Shown: in pieces, positions 32,563-42,106 of the stretch
How the letters are laid out: every line of letters starts with the position of its first letter
Position numbering within the stretch: the stretch's first letter is position 1
Assembly (NCBI GenBank): GCA_016874685.1
Contig: VGTM01000002.1
Span: 1 to 63,022 of the forward strand
DNA: 63,022 nt
Source: Methanobacteriota archaeon
Lineage (GTDB): Archaea > Methanobacteriota > Methanobacteria > Methanobacteriales > Methanobacteriaceae
Direction of reading: 5' to 3'
The notes under the pieces: generated by a model
Databases searched by the model: none
Told to the model about the DNA's origin: nothing
What the model saw: the letters and a program-made list of their open reading frames with translations, nothing else
Translations under genes and position numbers: made by a program

Positions 32563-33366
32563 ATGATAAAAACTCTTATAAAATCTACAAGACTTACTTG
32601 GGCATCCAAAACTATTAACATGTACCTGTTGGTATTAACATATGCATATTTTTCCCCCCAGGTTATTAATAATCCCTATGATATATTAGAGGGATTGATT
32701 TTAGTATCAGTACTTTGGGGAGCGCTGTACAGTCTCAATGATTTGACTGATTTGGAATCTGATAAAAAAGATAGAATAAAACGAGAAAGAGCATTCATAC
32801 AGGGGGACGTAGAAAAAAAGTGGATATTTCTATTTGTTGGAATTTTAGTATCTTCAGTCTTAATAATATCCTTGATCACTTTAAAACTAGTATTCAGCTT
32901 AATACTTGCTTTAATGCTTATAAATCAGGTGATTTATACTGTGCCACCTATAAGACTGAAGGATACAATACTGGCACCCTTTACAAGTACTGGCACAAAT
33001 ACAGTACTTAGAATTGCTTCATGTTGCGTTCTGTTGAATAATCTATTTTTAGTACCCTTAAGCGTTTATATTTTGATGTATATTGGGGGTATGGGTACCT
33101 ATTTAATGTATAAATCAAAAACTTCAGTTACTCACATTCTTTCGGTGATTTTTGGTATATTACTTATTTATATCCTGCTTATTGGAGATATAAACCTCAT
33201 ACAATTTGCACTGGCAATTTTGCCTGGATTTTTAGCTACAGTTCCTCTTTATTTTTCTAACTTTACTGATAAGGAGAAAATGCTAAATATTGCAGATATA
33301 CTTTATCACAGAGTGGCAATGGTGTTTTTTTTAGTCGGAATTTTTGTAATATTATTTGTAATTTAA
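32563..33366 (+). CDS. UbiA-family prenyltransferase-like membrane protein
   Basis: A 267-residue protein with about eight membrane helices and the first Asp-rich motif NDLTDLESDKKDR of the UbiA superfamily. The second motif (NFTDKEKMLNIAD) is weaker. UbiA members move prenyl chains onto acceptors, such as digeranylgeranylglyceryl phosphate synthase for archaeal lipids. This one is too divergent to assign a substrate. ATG 32563 has GGAG 6 nt upstream. Its neighbour at 33.4 kb, geranylgeranyl reductase, acts on prenyl lipids and is convergent. Confidence 0.75.
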   Translation: MIKTLIKSTRLTWASKTINMYLLVLTYAYFSPQVINNPYDILEGLILVSVLWGALYSLNDLTDLESDKKDRIKRERAFIQGDVEKKWIFLFVGILVSSVLIISLITLKLVFSLILALMLINQVIYTVPPIRLKDTILAPFTSTGTNTVLRIASCCVLLNNLFLVPLSVYILMYIGGMGTYLMYKSKTSVTHILSVIFGILLIYILLIGDINLIQFALAILPGFLATVPLYFSNFTDKEKMLNIADILYHRVAMVFFLVGIFVILFVI

Positions 33367-33451
33367 TATTAAAAAAGATTTAAGGATGTATAGAAGAACG
33401 GATAATAAAAAGATAATAAAAATATATCATCCAATTTATTTACTATACTAT

Positions 33452-34636
33452 CTAAAACAATTTACCTAACTTCAACAAAGCCTTAGGTGAAACTTTAATG
33501 AGGTTTTTTATAAGCTCTCCGGTATTTATATTCTCAAATTCTGTTTCTTTAAATGCCAGGGCAATAGAATCCAATTCTTCATCTGAAAGGCTTAAAAGGT
33601 AGTCTTTTGCTTTGAGATATTTTTTAAAGGAATCTCCCCTATCTTCATGCCACCTTTTTTCATATTCTGCGAGCCTATCTTTTGTTATTTCATTATCTGA
33701 GATGGCTGCACCAGAAACCTCACCAGCAAATAAACCTCCAGTCATACCACTGATTATTCCGCCACCAGTAAGTGGGTTCACCTGACCAGCAGCATCTCCA
33801 ACAATCATCACATTGTCTGTAACCATATTTCTAACTGGTCCACCTACAGGAACTCCGCCAACATTAATCTCCACTGCTTGGGCATTTTTTGTGGCAGGAC
33901 AGCTTTTAACGAATTCTAGGAGGTGTTGGTAGGCACTCTTTTTGGTTTTTGTGGGTAAGACACCTAAACCAACGTTGGCAATATCATCTCCTTTTGGAAA
34001 TATCCATGCATATCCTCCAGGGGCCAAACTTCCAAAGTAAAATTCTAGTGAGTTTTTATCTTCAAGTTCAACCCGTACCATCTCAAATTGAACTCCAGAT
34101 TCCATATGTTTTGGCATGAATACTGTGTTAAGACCAGCCCACCTACCAACTCTTGATTCAGGGCCATCTGCACCAATAACAATTTTTGCCCTTATATCAA
34201 AGCTTTCCCCCATGCTTTCAGCATTTACAATAATCTGATCTCCTTCTTTTTTTAATCCTTTGGCAAGGGTTTTTATCTTGATCTTGGCTCCTGCTCTGGC
34301 AGCATCCATAGCCATATGTTTATCAAATACTTTCCGCTCAAGGACGTAACCTGCTTCTGGTAGTTTTACCTTATCCTGATTAAGCCATACAACTGTTCCA
34401 TTTGGTGATACAAGACGAACATTTTCAATTTCATGAGTTACCCATCTACTTTTTGGTTTTATACCTAATTTTTTTAAACCCTCTTTGGACACACCTTCTG
34501 CACAACGTTTAGGCGCCCCAATCTCGGATTTTTTGTCTATAAGGATTACATCAGCACCATTAAAGGCCGCATGTTTTGCTGCAGTGGAACCTGCCGGGCC
34601 TGCTCCAACAACCAAAACATCAGTTTCAATCATCAT
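33452..34636 (-). CDS. Digeranylgeranylglycerophospholipid (geranylgeranyl) reductase
   Basis: This flavoprotein saturates the isoprenoid chains of archaeal membrane lipids. The 394 residues show the FAD-binding VVGAGPAGSTAAKHAA near the N-terminus, EIGAPKRCAEGVSKEG with the conserved Cys of this family, IGADGPESRVGRW, and the second FAD motif GDAAGQVNPLTGGGI. The reductase needs electrons. The 2[4Fe-4S] ferredoxin encoded directly upstream in the same direction is the obvious donor. Confidence 0.93.
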   Translation of the reverse strand: MMIETDVLVVGAGPAGSTAAKHAAFNGADVILIDKKSEIGAPKRCAEGVSKEGLKKLGIKPKSRWVTHEIENVRLVSPNGTVVWLNQDKVKLPEAGYVLERKVFDKHMAMDAARAGAKIKIKTLAKGLKKEGDQIIVNAESMGESFDIRAKIVIGADGPESRVGRWAGLNTVFMPKHMESGVQFEMVRVELEDKNSLEFYFGSLAPGGYAWIFPKGDDIANVGLGVLPTKTKKSAYQHLLEFVKSCPATKNAQAVEINVGGVPVGGPVRNMVTDNVMIVGDAAGQVNPLTGGGIISGMTGGLFAGEVSGAAISDNEITKDRLAEYEKRWHEDRGDSFKKYLKAKDYLLSLSDEELDSIALAFKETEFENINTGELIKNLIKVSPKALLKLGKLF

Positions 34637-34700
34637 TTTTTTCCACCATTAATCAATATTTCCATATTTATTCTGTCATCTTTTAATCTTTATTTTCTTT

Positions 34701-34874
34701 TTATTTTTGTTCATCTTTTTCTAAGGCACCTACTGGACATACCATTACACAGAATTTACAGTCTTCACATGTCTGTTCATCAAATTTAAGACCTGTTTCA
34801 CAAACTTCAATAACACATTGAGGGCACACGCCTGCGCATTCCCCGCAATACATACACCATTCATTGACTATCAT
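34701..34874 (-). CDS. 2[4Fe-4S] ferredoxin
   Basis: A 57-residue ferredoxin read on the reverse strand from ATG 34874. It has two cluster motifs, CMYCGECAGVCP and CEDCKFCVMVCP, with an extra CETG Cys between them. The acidic C-terminus is typical. About 65 bp separate it from the geranylgeranyl reductase gene, so they probably form an operon in which it feeds electrons to the reductase. Confidence 0.92.
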   Translation of the reverse strand: MIVNEWCMYCGECAGVCPQCVIEVCETGLKFDEQTCEDCKFCVMVCPVGALEKDEQK

Positions 34875-34958
34875 GTTTTCGACCTTCTAATTTTAATTAT
34901 TTTTTTGATTATAATTTATTCGAGAATCAATATTCAGATTATTCTTTTAATAATTCAC

Positions 34959-34968
34959 ATAGTATTTA
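34959..34968. repeat. Candidate left terminal repeat of the decayed IS
   Basis: ATAGTATTTA is the exact inverse of TAAATACTAT at 35899-35908. The two lie just outside the ends of the decayed transposase. In such AT-rich DNA a 10-bp match may be chance. Confidence 0.35.
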
Positions 34969-34976
34969 AGTTTCGT

Positions 34977-35870
34977 TCATCTCCTTATTTTAGTGCAAGT
35001 GCATGCTAGTTTTAGTGTTTTTTCTATCCATTGTACTCCGTTTATGAATGCAAATTGGAAGAATTTGGTGTATTAGTCAATGGTTTTTCTTTGAAATTCC
35101 TCTGAAAATGTTTAGGAATGGTCTTAGAAGAGAATGTTTGTTTTCAGAATTTAACATGATTTTCACCATCAACATGCTTTTTTCCGAATGGTTACTGTTT
35201 TGTGGTTTTTAACCAAGATATGTTCTTTTAATTTGGAACAAATAGTAAAATCATCAATGAATACTTTAATTATATCTTCGCAGTCTTTCTTATTTTTTTT
35301 GTGTATACTTGTTTGGATAGGTTCTTCTCAACAGAGAAAATCGTTTTTTGTGTTCCTCTTTCCACCATAGTGATTATGGGGGGTTTGTCTTTCTTCCACG
35401 TGCCTCTTCCCCGTAGTTTAAGGCCTCTTTTCTTGGATGTTTTTTTAAACCTTTGGAACCTGCAGATTGATACATTTCATTTATTTTGATTTTTCCAGTT
35501 AAAAAGGGTCTTTGGATTTTTCAACCAGACATTCCTTGAATTCATTAGATATTTGATAAACACTCTACCATTTGTGGCATAATTTCTCTGATAAATGTTT
35601 AGTGCTTTTTTTATTTTGATTTGCCAATATGTAGAACATTTCACCCAAAGGAAGATTTTTAATCGCAAAAATCGTTCCAGCGAAGTCTGTGAAGTCCTTA
35701 ACACAGTTATTGCATGAATATCGTCTTGTAATCTTCCTTTCATCAGTGAAACCACGTTTATATATGTCAAAAGATTTGCATTCAGGATAATAAACACTAT
35801 CAGCCCATCTGATAGATCGGAAAATCTTTGAAGCCTTATTTTCAGCAGGTATAAACAATTCAAGTATCAA
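34977..35870 (-). pseudogene. Decayed IS1595-like transposase
   Basis: The reverse strand encodes a transposase broken by several stops and frame shifts. The N-terminal zinc ribbon part (LELFIPAENKASKIFRSIRW, YYPECKSFDIYKRGF, YSCNNCVKDFTDFAGTIF, LPLGEMFYIL) has the order seen in IS1595-family enzymes. After a TAG the same frame resumes (SVYQISNEFKECLVEKSKDPF). Later pieces in shifted frames read INEMYQSAGSKGLKK, then a MVERGTQ-like stretch, then NSENKHSLLRPFLNIFRG and a tail ending near 34977. One CPxC cysteine of the ribbon is changed. It is inactive and old. Confidence 0.75.
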
Positions 35871-35898
35871 ATTGTTTTTTATACATGATAATATGGAC

Positions 35899-35908
35899 TA
35901 AATACTAT
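35899..35908. repeat. Candidate right terminal repeat of the decayed IS
   Basis: TAAATACTAT mirrors ATAGTATTTA at 34959-34968, bracketing the transposase remnant and giving an element of about 950 bp, a normal IS1595 size. No target duplication was recognised. Confidence 0.35.
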
Positions 35909-35969
35909 TTAAATGTTTGCACAGGAAAAAGGGCATGAGCGACTTTTAACTTAATAATCATAAAAAATC

Positions 35970-36848
35970 TTATTTAATAAATCGTATTCCCCCGCCGTCA
36001 ATTTTAGCTATCAAAGTATCATCTAAACTCGTATCAAGACTTTCAGATATTGCAAACGCAGTATTTCCAAGCATTGCCATGGATGCACCAAGGGACTCAT
36101 CATTCAATATTTCAACCATCTCTTGGACATCTTCACTCATAAGAGAAGTGCTTTCTGCAAATTTTCGCGATAATTCCATGAATTTTTGTGGGGTTGGAGT
36201 TTTTAAAAGTTGGAAAAGTAAATTTCTTCCTACATCATTTATCTTTTTTTTTAAAACTGGATCTCCGATGATACTTGCAGTATCAATCCCTCCCAGAGTC
36301 TTTGTAACAATATAAAGATCATCCCATTGGCTTGAAATCAATTTATCAATCATTCCTATGCCTGGAGCTCCTTCTTTAAGCCTTAAAACAATGCCACCAT
36401 GAAGTTCTGATATCACATCACCTAAACCACTTTTCATTTCAATTTCTGCAAGGTGAGCTATACTTGCAGCTTTGTTATGGGTAACAGGAAGATTCAGTGC
36501 TCTGGCAATTCCAAAGGATGTTCCAAGTGCAAATGCCGCCGAAACTCCGAATCCTGCACCTATAGGAACCTGAATCATATGATCAATTTTAATCAACTTA
36601 TTTTCTAATTCAAATTCTTTTTTCATTAAATCTACTGTTTTTCTGGTTATTGGTGATTCTTCAGGATTCTTTTTACCGTTTATTTTAATAATAACGTTGT
36701 CTTTGCTGCTATTAATTTTGACTCTTGTAATAACTCCTCTATCCAAAACCACGCCTGCACCTCGAGACCCTTTTTTCAAGGGATCTTTGTGATCTACTAT
36801 CTCAAAAAAGCCGGTTATATGAGAGGGAACAAATACTGAACATTTCAT
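35970..36848 (-). CDS. Pantoate kinase (archaeal CoA pathway)
   Basis: This GHMP kinase phosphorylates pantoate in the archaeal route to CoA. The 292-residue protein starts MKCSVFVPSHITGFFEI and has the ATP-binding PIGAGFGVSAAFALG, with GSRGAGVVLDRGV upstream, matching the archaeal PoK family. I start at ATG 36848. The frame is open 16 codons further, but that segment does not resemble the family. It is divergent from the PHP gene with about 65 bp between them. Confidence 0.9.
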   Translation of the reverse strand: MKCSVFVPSHITGFFEIVDHKDPLKKGSRGAGVVLDRGVITRVKINSSKDNVIIKINGKKNPEESPITRKTVDLMKKEFELENKLIKIDHMIQVPIGAGFGVSAAFALGTSFGIARALNLPVTHNKAASIAHLAEIEMKSGLGDVISELHGGIVLRLKEGAPGIGMIDKLISSQWDDLYIVTKTLGGIDTASIIGDPVLKKKINDVGRNLLFQLLKTPTPQKFMELSRKFAESTSLMSEDVQEMVEILNDESLGASMAMLGNTAFAISESLDTSLDDTLIAKIDGGGIRFIK

Positions 36849-36902
36849 CCTATCACTATATTTATTATATCCAAAAAACAATAAATAATCTACCAAAAAC
36901 TA

Positions 36903-36907
36903 GGGGG
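36903..36907 (+). promoter_or_regulatory. Strong Shine-Dalgarno 7 nt before an ATC codon
   Basis: GGGGG at 36903-36907 is the only ribosome-binding site in front of the PHP gene. The codon at the right distance is ATC (36915), not ATG, GTG or TTG. This element decides the start call for that gene. Confidence 0.65.
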
Positions 36908-36914
36908 CTATCAT

Positions 36915-37580
36915 ATCAAAAAAAGGATCGACCTTCACACTCACAGCATCTTCAGTGATGGAGCACTCCTACCTTCTGAAATTGCAAGACGTGCTCATGT
37001 TCTTGACCATGAAGCGGTTGCAATCACCGACCACGTTGATGCGTCTAACTTGAGTTGCGTGAAAAAAATCATGGAGGCTGTTTTGGATATAAAAAACAAT
37101 TGGGATATACATGTTATACCGGGTGCTGAAATCACCCATGTTCCAGTTGAGATTATTGACAAACTTGCAAACCGTGCCAGAAAATTGGGAGCTGAAATCA
37201 TAGTTGTCCACGGAGAAACCTTGGTTGAACCGGTAGTCTCTGGGACTAATTTAAGCGCTGTTAGTTGCCCTGAAGTAGATATACTTGCACATCCAGGGCT
37301 TATAACAATTGAAGAGGCTGAACTTGCTAAAGAAAATGATATAGCACTTGAGATAAGTTCTAGAAAAGGTCATTGTCTTTCAAATGGTCATGTTGCCAAG
37401 GTTGCTCTTGAAGTAGGTGCAGATCTTGTCCTAGACACAGATACACATGCACCTGAAGATCTAATCACTTGTGAAACGGCATATAAGATAGCTTTAGGTG
37501 CGGGTTTGCCAAGAAAACATATCAAAAAGGCACTTAGAGACAATCCCCAAAAAATATTGAAAAAAAATGGTTTAATATAA
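36915..37580 (+). CDS. PHP-domain phosphoesterase (histidinol-phosphatase-like) with ATC start
   Basis: A 221-residue PHP-fold metal phosphoesterase. The metal-binding blocks are [11 protein letters not shown] at the N-terminus, ITDHVD, then HGE, LAHPG, EISSR and DTDTHAP. Starting at the first ordinary in-frame codon (GTG 37050) would delete the first two metal sites, which cannot be right. The frame is open to ATC 36915, giving (M)[10 protein letters not shown], exactly the expected family start, at good distance from GGGGG. It is either a non-canonical start, a point mutation or a base-call error. The substrate is unknown. Confidence 0.85.
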   Translation: MKKRIDLHTHSIFSDGALLPSEIARRAHVLDHEAVAITDHVDASNLSCVKKIMEAVLDIKNNWDIHVIPGAEITHVPVEIIDKLANRARKLGAEIIVVHGETLVEPVVSGTNLSAVSCPEVDILAHPGLITIEEAELAKENDIALEISSRKGHCLSNGHVAKVALEVGADLVLDTDTHAPEDLITCETAYKIALGAGLPRKHIKKALRDNPQKILKKNGLI

Positions 37581-37708
37581 ATTATAAAATTTTTTGCAGT
37601 TAAATCAAATATTTATTTTATTGAATTAAGTTATATGATTTTCAAATCATCCGAAAAATTCATAAATAAGATAATAGATAATAAAATAACGAAAATTGAA
37701 GTGTGATC

Positions 37709-37867
37709 ATGAACGACAAAATTTTAGGCATTATATATATCATAGTAGGCATTATGATACTGGTAATGAAATATTGGATACCCCAGTTTTTCGATTATCT
37801 TATATGGTTGGTAGCAATTGTCCTTTTGATAATGGGTATCTACCTATTTTTCATTAAAAAGTACTAA
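37709..37867 (+). CDS. Small two-helix membrane protein
   Basis: A 52-residue protein, MNDKILGIIYIIVGIMILV..., with two hydrophobic helices (about 5-20 and 31-48) and a Lys-rich end. GTGTGATC precedes ATG 37709. It ends in a TAA that overlaps the convergent TAG of the riboflavin gene (37864-37867). No family recognised; it resembles other tiny methanogen membrane proteins. Confidence 0.7.
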   Translation: MNDKILGIIYIIVGIMILVMKYWIPQFFDYLIWLVAIVLLIMGIYLFFIKKY

Positions 37868-38514
37868 GAGATTACAGAATACTCCAGTATCAGATCTTCA
37901 TCCAAGAAGTAACTTTTTTTTAGTTTTAACCTAATAGCATTTCCCATAGAATCAATGCCATCGCCATCAACAAGAGTTTTTGCATTAACCCCCCCAACTA
38001 TTATGGGTGCTATGCATATTCTCACTTCATCAACTAAACCTTCCTTCAGCATAGAATAATTCAGTGTTGAACCACCTTCAAGCATGATGGTTTTTATTCC
38101 TCCCTTGGCAAGTTTTTCCATCAATGATTTAAGATCAACACGCCCCGTACCACCTATCACAACTTCAACTTTTTCTTTGAGTGTCTTAATTCTGTCCACA
38201 GGAGCATCTTCTGAAGTGGCAACGATGGTAAGTGCTTCATCATTTAAAACCCTGAAATCAAGTGGTGTCCTTGCCTTACTGTCTACCACAATTCTTATGG
38301 GATTATCCCCTGCATCTACATCAATTTTATGCACTGTTAGTCGGGGGTCATCAACCAAAACCGTATTTATCCCAACCATTATTGCATCAACTTCTTTTCT
38401 AAGTTTGTGAACTCTTATAAGATCTTCTTTACCTGAAATCTCTGAACTACCAGTTTTAGTGGCAATTTTACCATCCAAGGTCATAGCTGCATTTAATATT
38501 ACATAGGGTTTCAC
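37864..38514 (-). CDS. arfC: 2,5-diamino-6-ribosylamino-pyrimidinone 5'-phosphate reductase
   Basis: This is the archaeal RibD-reductase-type enzyme of riboflavin and F420 precursor synthesis, reducing the ribosyl to a ribityl side chain with NADPH. The 216 residues carry PYVILNAAMTLDGKIATKTG, EVDAIMVGINTVLVDDPRLTVH, IVVDSKARTPLD and IMLEGGSTLNYSML, all family marks. A single gene, convergent with and overlapping the small membrane protein by 4 bp. Confidence 0.93.
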   Translation of the reverse strand: MKPYVILNAAMTLDGKIATKTGSSEISGKEDLIRVHKLRKEVDAIMVGINTVLVDDPRLTVHKIDVDAGDNPIRIVVDSKARTPLDFRVLNDEALTIVATSEDAPVDRIKTLKEKVEVVIGGTGRVDLKSLMEKLAKGGIKTIMLEGGSTLNYSMLKEGLVDEVRICIAPIIVGGVNAKTLVDGDGIDSMGNAIRLKLKKSYFLDEDLILEYSVIS

Positions 38515-38653
38515 TTTATCACTTCAATGATTCAAATGTTTATTTAAAATTCATTTTTTAGTTTAATCTATTATAAAAAGTATGCTACGTTTTAAATTTA
38601 CCGTTACCTAATTTCAGAAATTAAAATAATAACATAAAAACTATAAATCCTTT

Positions 38654-38926
38654 TTATTGACCTGTTAGGAGGAACCATATATTCTGCAATTGCTGTAGAA
38701 TTGATGTAATAATGTCTAATATCTGCTGTATTGGTCCTAAAGTTTGTTGAACTTGTTGGGCCGTTTGATTGGTGATATTTGAGGCATTAACCAAGGTTTG
38801 ATTTACCATATTGGTAAAATTATCAGTTGTTATAGGCACTGCAGATGCTAGTTCAACGTTAGAAACATTTATAATCATCAAAGTCATTATACATATCGAA
38901 AATATAGAAAGGATTTTTAAATTCAT
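38654..38926 (-). CDS. Small secreted or membrane-anchored protein
   Basis: A 90-residue protein with a clear N-terminal hydrophobic signal (about residues 3-22, ending near ASAVP). A Gln/Asn/Thr-rich segment with several N-glycosylation sequons (NFT, NQT, NAS, NIT) follows. The C-terminus is amphipathic (IQQILDIITSILQQLQNIWFLLTG). I recognise no family. Its promoter overlaps an 18-bp perfect palindrome, so it is likely regulated. Confidence 0.65.
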   Translation of the reverse strand: MNLKILSIFSICIMTLMIINVSNVELASAVPITTDNFTNMVNQTLVNASNITNQTAQQVQQTLGPIQQILDIITSILQQLQNIWFLLTGQ

Positions 38927-38963
38927 TTAGTTCACCAAATTCCGCTTTTTAGAAATATTTTTT

Positions 38964-38981
38964 ATAAAATGATCATTTTAT
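38964..38981. promoter_or_regulatory. 18-bp perfect palindrome at the promoter of the small secreted protein
   Basis: ATAAAATGATCATTTTAT is fully self-complementary. Read on the minus strand, a TTTTATAAAAA TATA-like box (about 38958-38968) overlaps it, so a bound dimer would block TBP/TFB. It also lies upstream of the divergent CMD gene. Confidence 0.6.
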
Positions 38982-39110
38982 TATATATTGATAACATCTT
39001 AAATACTTGCAATATACTTCTGTTTACTTAGTCCTCTTTGAATTAAATAACTAATAATTTTAAATAGAATACTAAAGGATTTAATACGAAAGAAACATTG
39101 GAGGTTATAG

Positions 39111-39488
39111 ATGACTCAAGATCGATATGAACGAGGTTTAGAAAAGCTGAAGAAAATCAATGAAAATGCTAGTGCTTTACTGATAGAGAGTTTGGAGGAC
39201 ATAGCACCTGATTTAGGTCGTTATGTTGTTGAATTCCCCTATGGAGATATTTATTCTCGTCCAGGATTAGATCTAAAATCTCGAGAGATTGCAACTGTTG
39301 CAGCACTTACTGCTCTTGGTAACGCGCAAGCACAACTTAAAGACCACATTAACGGAGCTTTAAACGTTGGTTGCACTCGCCAAGAGATAGTAGAGGTTAT
39401 AATCCAGATAGCAGTTTACGCAGGCTTTCCAGCAGCTATAAATGGAATAATGGCAGCAAAGGAAATATTCAAAAAAAGAGATGAGTAA
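39111..39488 (+). CDS. Carboxymuconolactone decarboxylase family protein
   Basis: A 125-residue CMD-fold protein with [45 protein letters not shown]. The family includes decarboxylases and AhpD-like peroxidase partners. Only one Cys lies in the active-site region, and the CxxC of AhpD is absent, so peroxidase activity is unlikely. GGAGG precedes ATG 39111. Confidence 0.88.
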   Translation: MTQDRYERGLEKLKKINENASALLIESLEDIAPDLGRYVVEFPYGDIYSRPGLDLKSREIATVAALTALGNAQAQLKDHINGALNVGCTRQEIVEVIIQIAVYAGFPAAINGIMAAKEIFKKRDE

Positions 39489-39709
39489 GTATGATTCAAA
39501 ACTCTAATTTATATCTCTAAATTAGGTTTTATAGAATATTTCACCCTTTCCATTATTAATTCTTATTATTCATTGTAAATTGCCCTCATACTCTCCAGAA
39601 AGTTTTTTTCAGATTTTTTCATTGTTTTAGGCAAAACTTTAATATAAATTTAAGTTTAAGGTTAGTTAACTTCTTATTTAAAAACTTAAATTTCCTTCTT
39701 CATAAACTC

Positions 39710-40468
39710 CTATAAATCAAAAACCTTTATAGCATTTTTTTGGGTTATTTTTCCAACCTCTCTTGGAGAGAGAGATTTTACATCTGCAATTTTCTTCACA
39801 ACTTCTTCAACAAAGGCTGGTTCATTCTTTTCACCTTTAAATGGAGATAAATATGGGCTGTCAGTTTCTGTTAATAAATTTGAAAGTTCTAACAATTCTA
39901 TAAAACTTTGATGATGTTTAGAAAAACATATTACAGTTGCTAAAGATATGTAATAACCTTCTTCAATAATCAATTTAGCTGTTTCAGCATTTCCCCCATA
40001 ACAGTGGAATACCACATCTTCAAGTGAATGATAGCTCTTTACAATTTCGAATGCCTTTGACTCAGCATCCCTTGCATGAACCACCAAAGGCATCTCATGT
40101 TCCAATGCCAATTCAATAAAAGATTTGAAAACCTTTATCTGCCTTTGTTTTGATTTCTTGTCACTAATATGATGAAAATCTAAACCTGTTTCTCCAATTG
40201 CAACTGTACTATCTATATTTATGTTAATTTCCTTTAAGACTTCGTTTATTATCGTTGAATCTGCTTTTGATGCATTTACTGGATGAAAACCTAAAGTACC
40301 ATATATAAATCCAGCATATTCTTCAACAAGTTTTAGAGTCCGGCGATTTCCGCCCAAACTCGCACCAGAATTTATTATTGCAGTTAATTTTTTCTGTGCC
40401 CGCCTGATTACTTTTTCTCTTGTTTTGTTAAACTCTTTAAAGTCAACATGACAGTGCGCATCAATCAT
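39710..40468 (-). CDS. TatD-family metal-dependent hydrolase
   Basis: A 252-residue TIM-barrel hydrolase with all metal ligands: AHCHVDF, GETGLDFHH, VVHARDAES, VFHCYGGNAET and TETDSPYLSP. TatD proteins are 3'-5' DNases or hydrolases; the archaeal role is not established. It lies 59 bp behind uppS in the same direction and may be the last gene of an mtxX-uppS-tatD unit. Confidence 0.88.
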   Translation of the reverse strand: MIDAHCHVDFKEFNKTREKVIRRAQKKLTAIINSGASLGGNRRTLKLVEEYAGFIYGTLGFHPVNASKADSTIINEVLKEININIDSTVAIGETGLDFHHISDKKSKQRQIKVFKSFIELALEHEMPLVVHARDAESKAFEIVKSYHSLEDVVFHCYGGNAETAKLIIEEGYYISLATVICFSKHHQSFIELLELSNLLTETDSPYLSPFKGEKNEPAFVEEVVKKIADVKSLSPREVGKITQKNAIKVFDL

Positions 40469-40527
40469 TTAATCCTTCCATTACCATTAAATACATTAAA
40501 TTAGTTATAAATTCAGAGTTTGATTTC

Positions 40528-41295
40528 TTAGACTCCAAATCGTCTTTCTCTTTGCTGATATGACCTTAATGCCCTTAAAAAATCAACTTTCCTTAGTTCT
40601 GGCCATAGGCTATCACAAAAATAAAGCTCAGAATAAGATGACTGCCATAAAAGGAATCCACTGAGTCTTTCTTCACCACTCGTTCTTATTATAAGGTTTG
40701 GATCTTCCAGACCTGCAGTATAAAGCTTTCCATTTACCACATCTTCATCAATCTCATCAGGATTCAGTTTGCCTTCTCTTATATCTTTCGAGATCTTTTT
40801 TATGGCATCCACAATTTCAAGACGACCATCATATCCAATGGCAATGTTTACAAGCCTTTTATTGTGCGTGGAGGTAGAATCTTCTGCAATTTTTATAGCA
40901 TCCCTCACATCCTCAGGAAGGAGTTCCAATTTACCCACTGCCTTCACTCTCACTTTATTCCGCTGAATCTTCTTATTTTTTGCTATGTTTTCAAAATTTT
41001 CTTTAAAAAGTTTCATTAATCCCTCTACTTCATGTTCTGGTCTCTTAAAATTCTCAATAGAGAATGCATAAACAGTAACAATTTCTATTCCTAAATCAAC
41101 ACACCAGTCCAGAACACTTTCTAGTGTGTTTATACCTCTCTTATGGCCTTCTATAGTACCCATATTGCCTCTAATTCTCGAAAATCTCCGGTTACCATCC
41201 ATTATTATGGCAATATGTTTTGGCATGTTCTCAGGCTTAAAATTCCGAGATATATACCATTCATAAAGTTTATAAATTGGTTTTAAGACTCCCAT
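40528..41295 (-). CDS. uppS: Cis-prenyl transferase (polyprenyl diphosphate synthase)
   Basis: It makes the long-chain polyprenyl diphosphate that carries glycans across the membrane; archaeal members extend geranylgeranyl diphosphate. The 255 residues include [17 protein letters not shown] with the catalytic Asp, [13 protein letters not shown], the [11 protein letters not shown] region and [21 protein letters not shown]. It begins 2 bp after the mtxX stop. Confidence 0.95.
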   Translation of the reverse strand: MGVLKPIYKLYEWYISRNFKPENMPKHIAIIMDGNRRFSRIRGNMGTIEGHKRGINTLESVLDWCVDLGIEIVTVYAFSIENFKRPEHEVEGLMKLFKENFENIAKNKKIQRNKVRVKAVGKLELLPEDVRDAIKIAEDSTSTHNKRLVNIAIGYDGRLEIVDAIKKISKDIREGKLNPDEIDEDVVNGKLYTAGLEDPNLIIRTSGEERLSGFLLWQSSYSELYFCDSLWPELRKVDFLRALRSYQQRERRFGV

Positions 41296-41297
41296 TT

Positions 41298-42017
41298 TTA
41301 ATCCACTTTTTTATTCTTAGTTTTTAATTCCACAAGGTACCTTGCAAATTCTAAAGCACTCACATATCCTTTAACAGTCTGTGATCTAGAAGTATCTATA
41401 AATATCTCTTCAATTCCAAGGGTTACTGCACCATGACTTTTTCCAGAACCCCAAAAAATAAAGGTTCTAAAGATCAAATTTCCGCAGATACCATCAGGTG
41501 CTAAAATAAAGTTTGCCTTGTCAGCTATAGCTTTTTCAATCAATATAAAATAATGTTTTATAGAATATTTATTTTTTGTTATTGCAGTTAAAACTTCACC
41601 TTGGACTATTGAATTATCTATTTTATCACTTCTACCTTTGTCCTGAGCTCTTCCACCAGAAATAACTGCTATTTTAGGCTTTATCCCCATCTTTAATAGA
41701 AATTCGGCTCCATTTTCTATTATCTGTATCTTCCCAGATATATCATCTCCCTCATCAATACCAACTGGTGCAAGTAAAAACTTGTAACCATCTATTTCCA
41801 AAAAAGAAGCTCGAGATACGCCTTTGGGATATTTTTGTTTTAATTTAGGTATAATTTTTGAGGCACTTAGTGACCCACGTATAGCGGCATCCACTTTACC
41901 CTCAAATAACATATCAATAAATTCTTCTTCAGATTCTGTTAGAATAACATCAAATTCAACTAATTTTGAGGCTTCTAATATATTTTTATTTTTTCCAACA
42001 CCTGCTGCAATCTTCAT
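41298..42017 (-). CDS. mtxX: Methanogenesis marker protein 4 (MtxX)
   Basis: A 239-residue protein of the methanogen-specific MtxX/marker 4 family, distantly related to phosphate acetyl/butyryltransferases. Characteristic stretches are [44 protein letters not shown] and [18 protein letters not shown]. The reaction is unknown. Being restricted to methanogens, it is the clearest taxonomic marker here. It shares a transcript with uppS (2-bp gap). Confidence 0.9.
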   Translation of the reverse strand: MKIAAGVGKNKNILEASKLVEFDVILTESEEEFIDMLFEGKVDAAIRGSLSASKIIPKLKQKYPKGVSRASFLEIDGYKFLLAPVGIDEGDDISGKIQIIENGAEFLLKMGIKPKIAVISGGRAQDKGRSDKIDNSIVQGEVLTAITKNKYSIKHYFILIEKAIADKANFILAPDGICGNLIFRTFIFWGSGKSHGAVTLGIEEIFIDTSRSQTVKGYVSALEFARYLVELKTKNKKVD

Positions 42018-42106
42018 ATATCATTTAATATTTAAACTATAATATTTATATTATAACAAAACCCATTAAAAATTTTAAGTAAAAAAAAAAGAAAATCGGT
42101 GTGATC

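Noticed and set aside
35188-35489. Short plus-strand hydrophobic frames in the 35-kb region
   Set aside because: They are antisense shadows of the decayed transposase on the minus strand.
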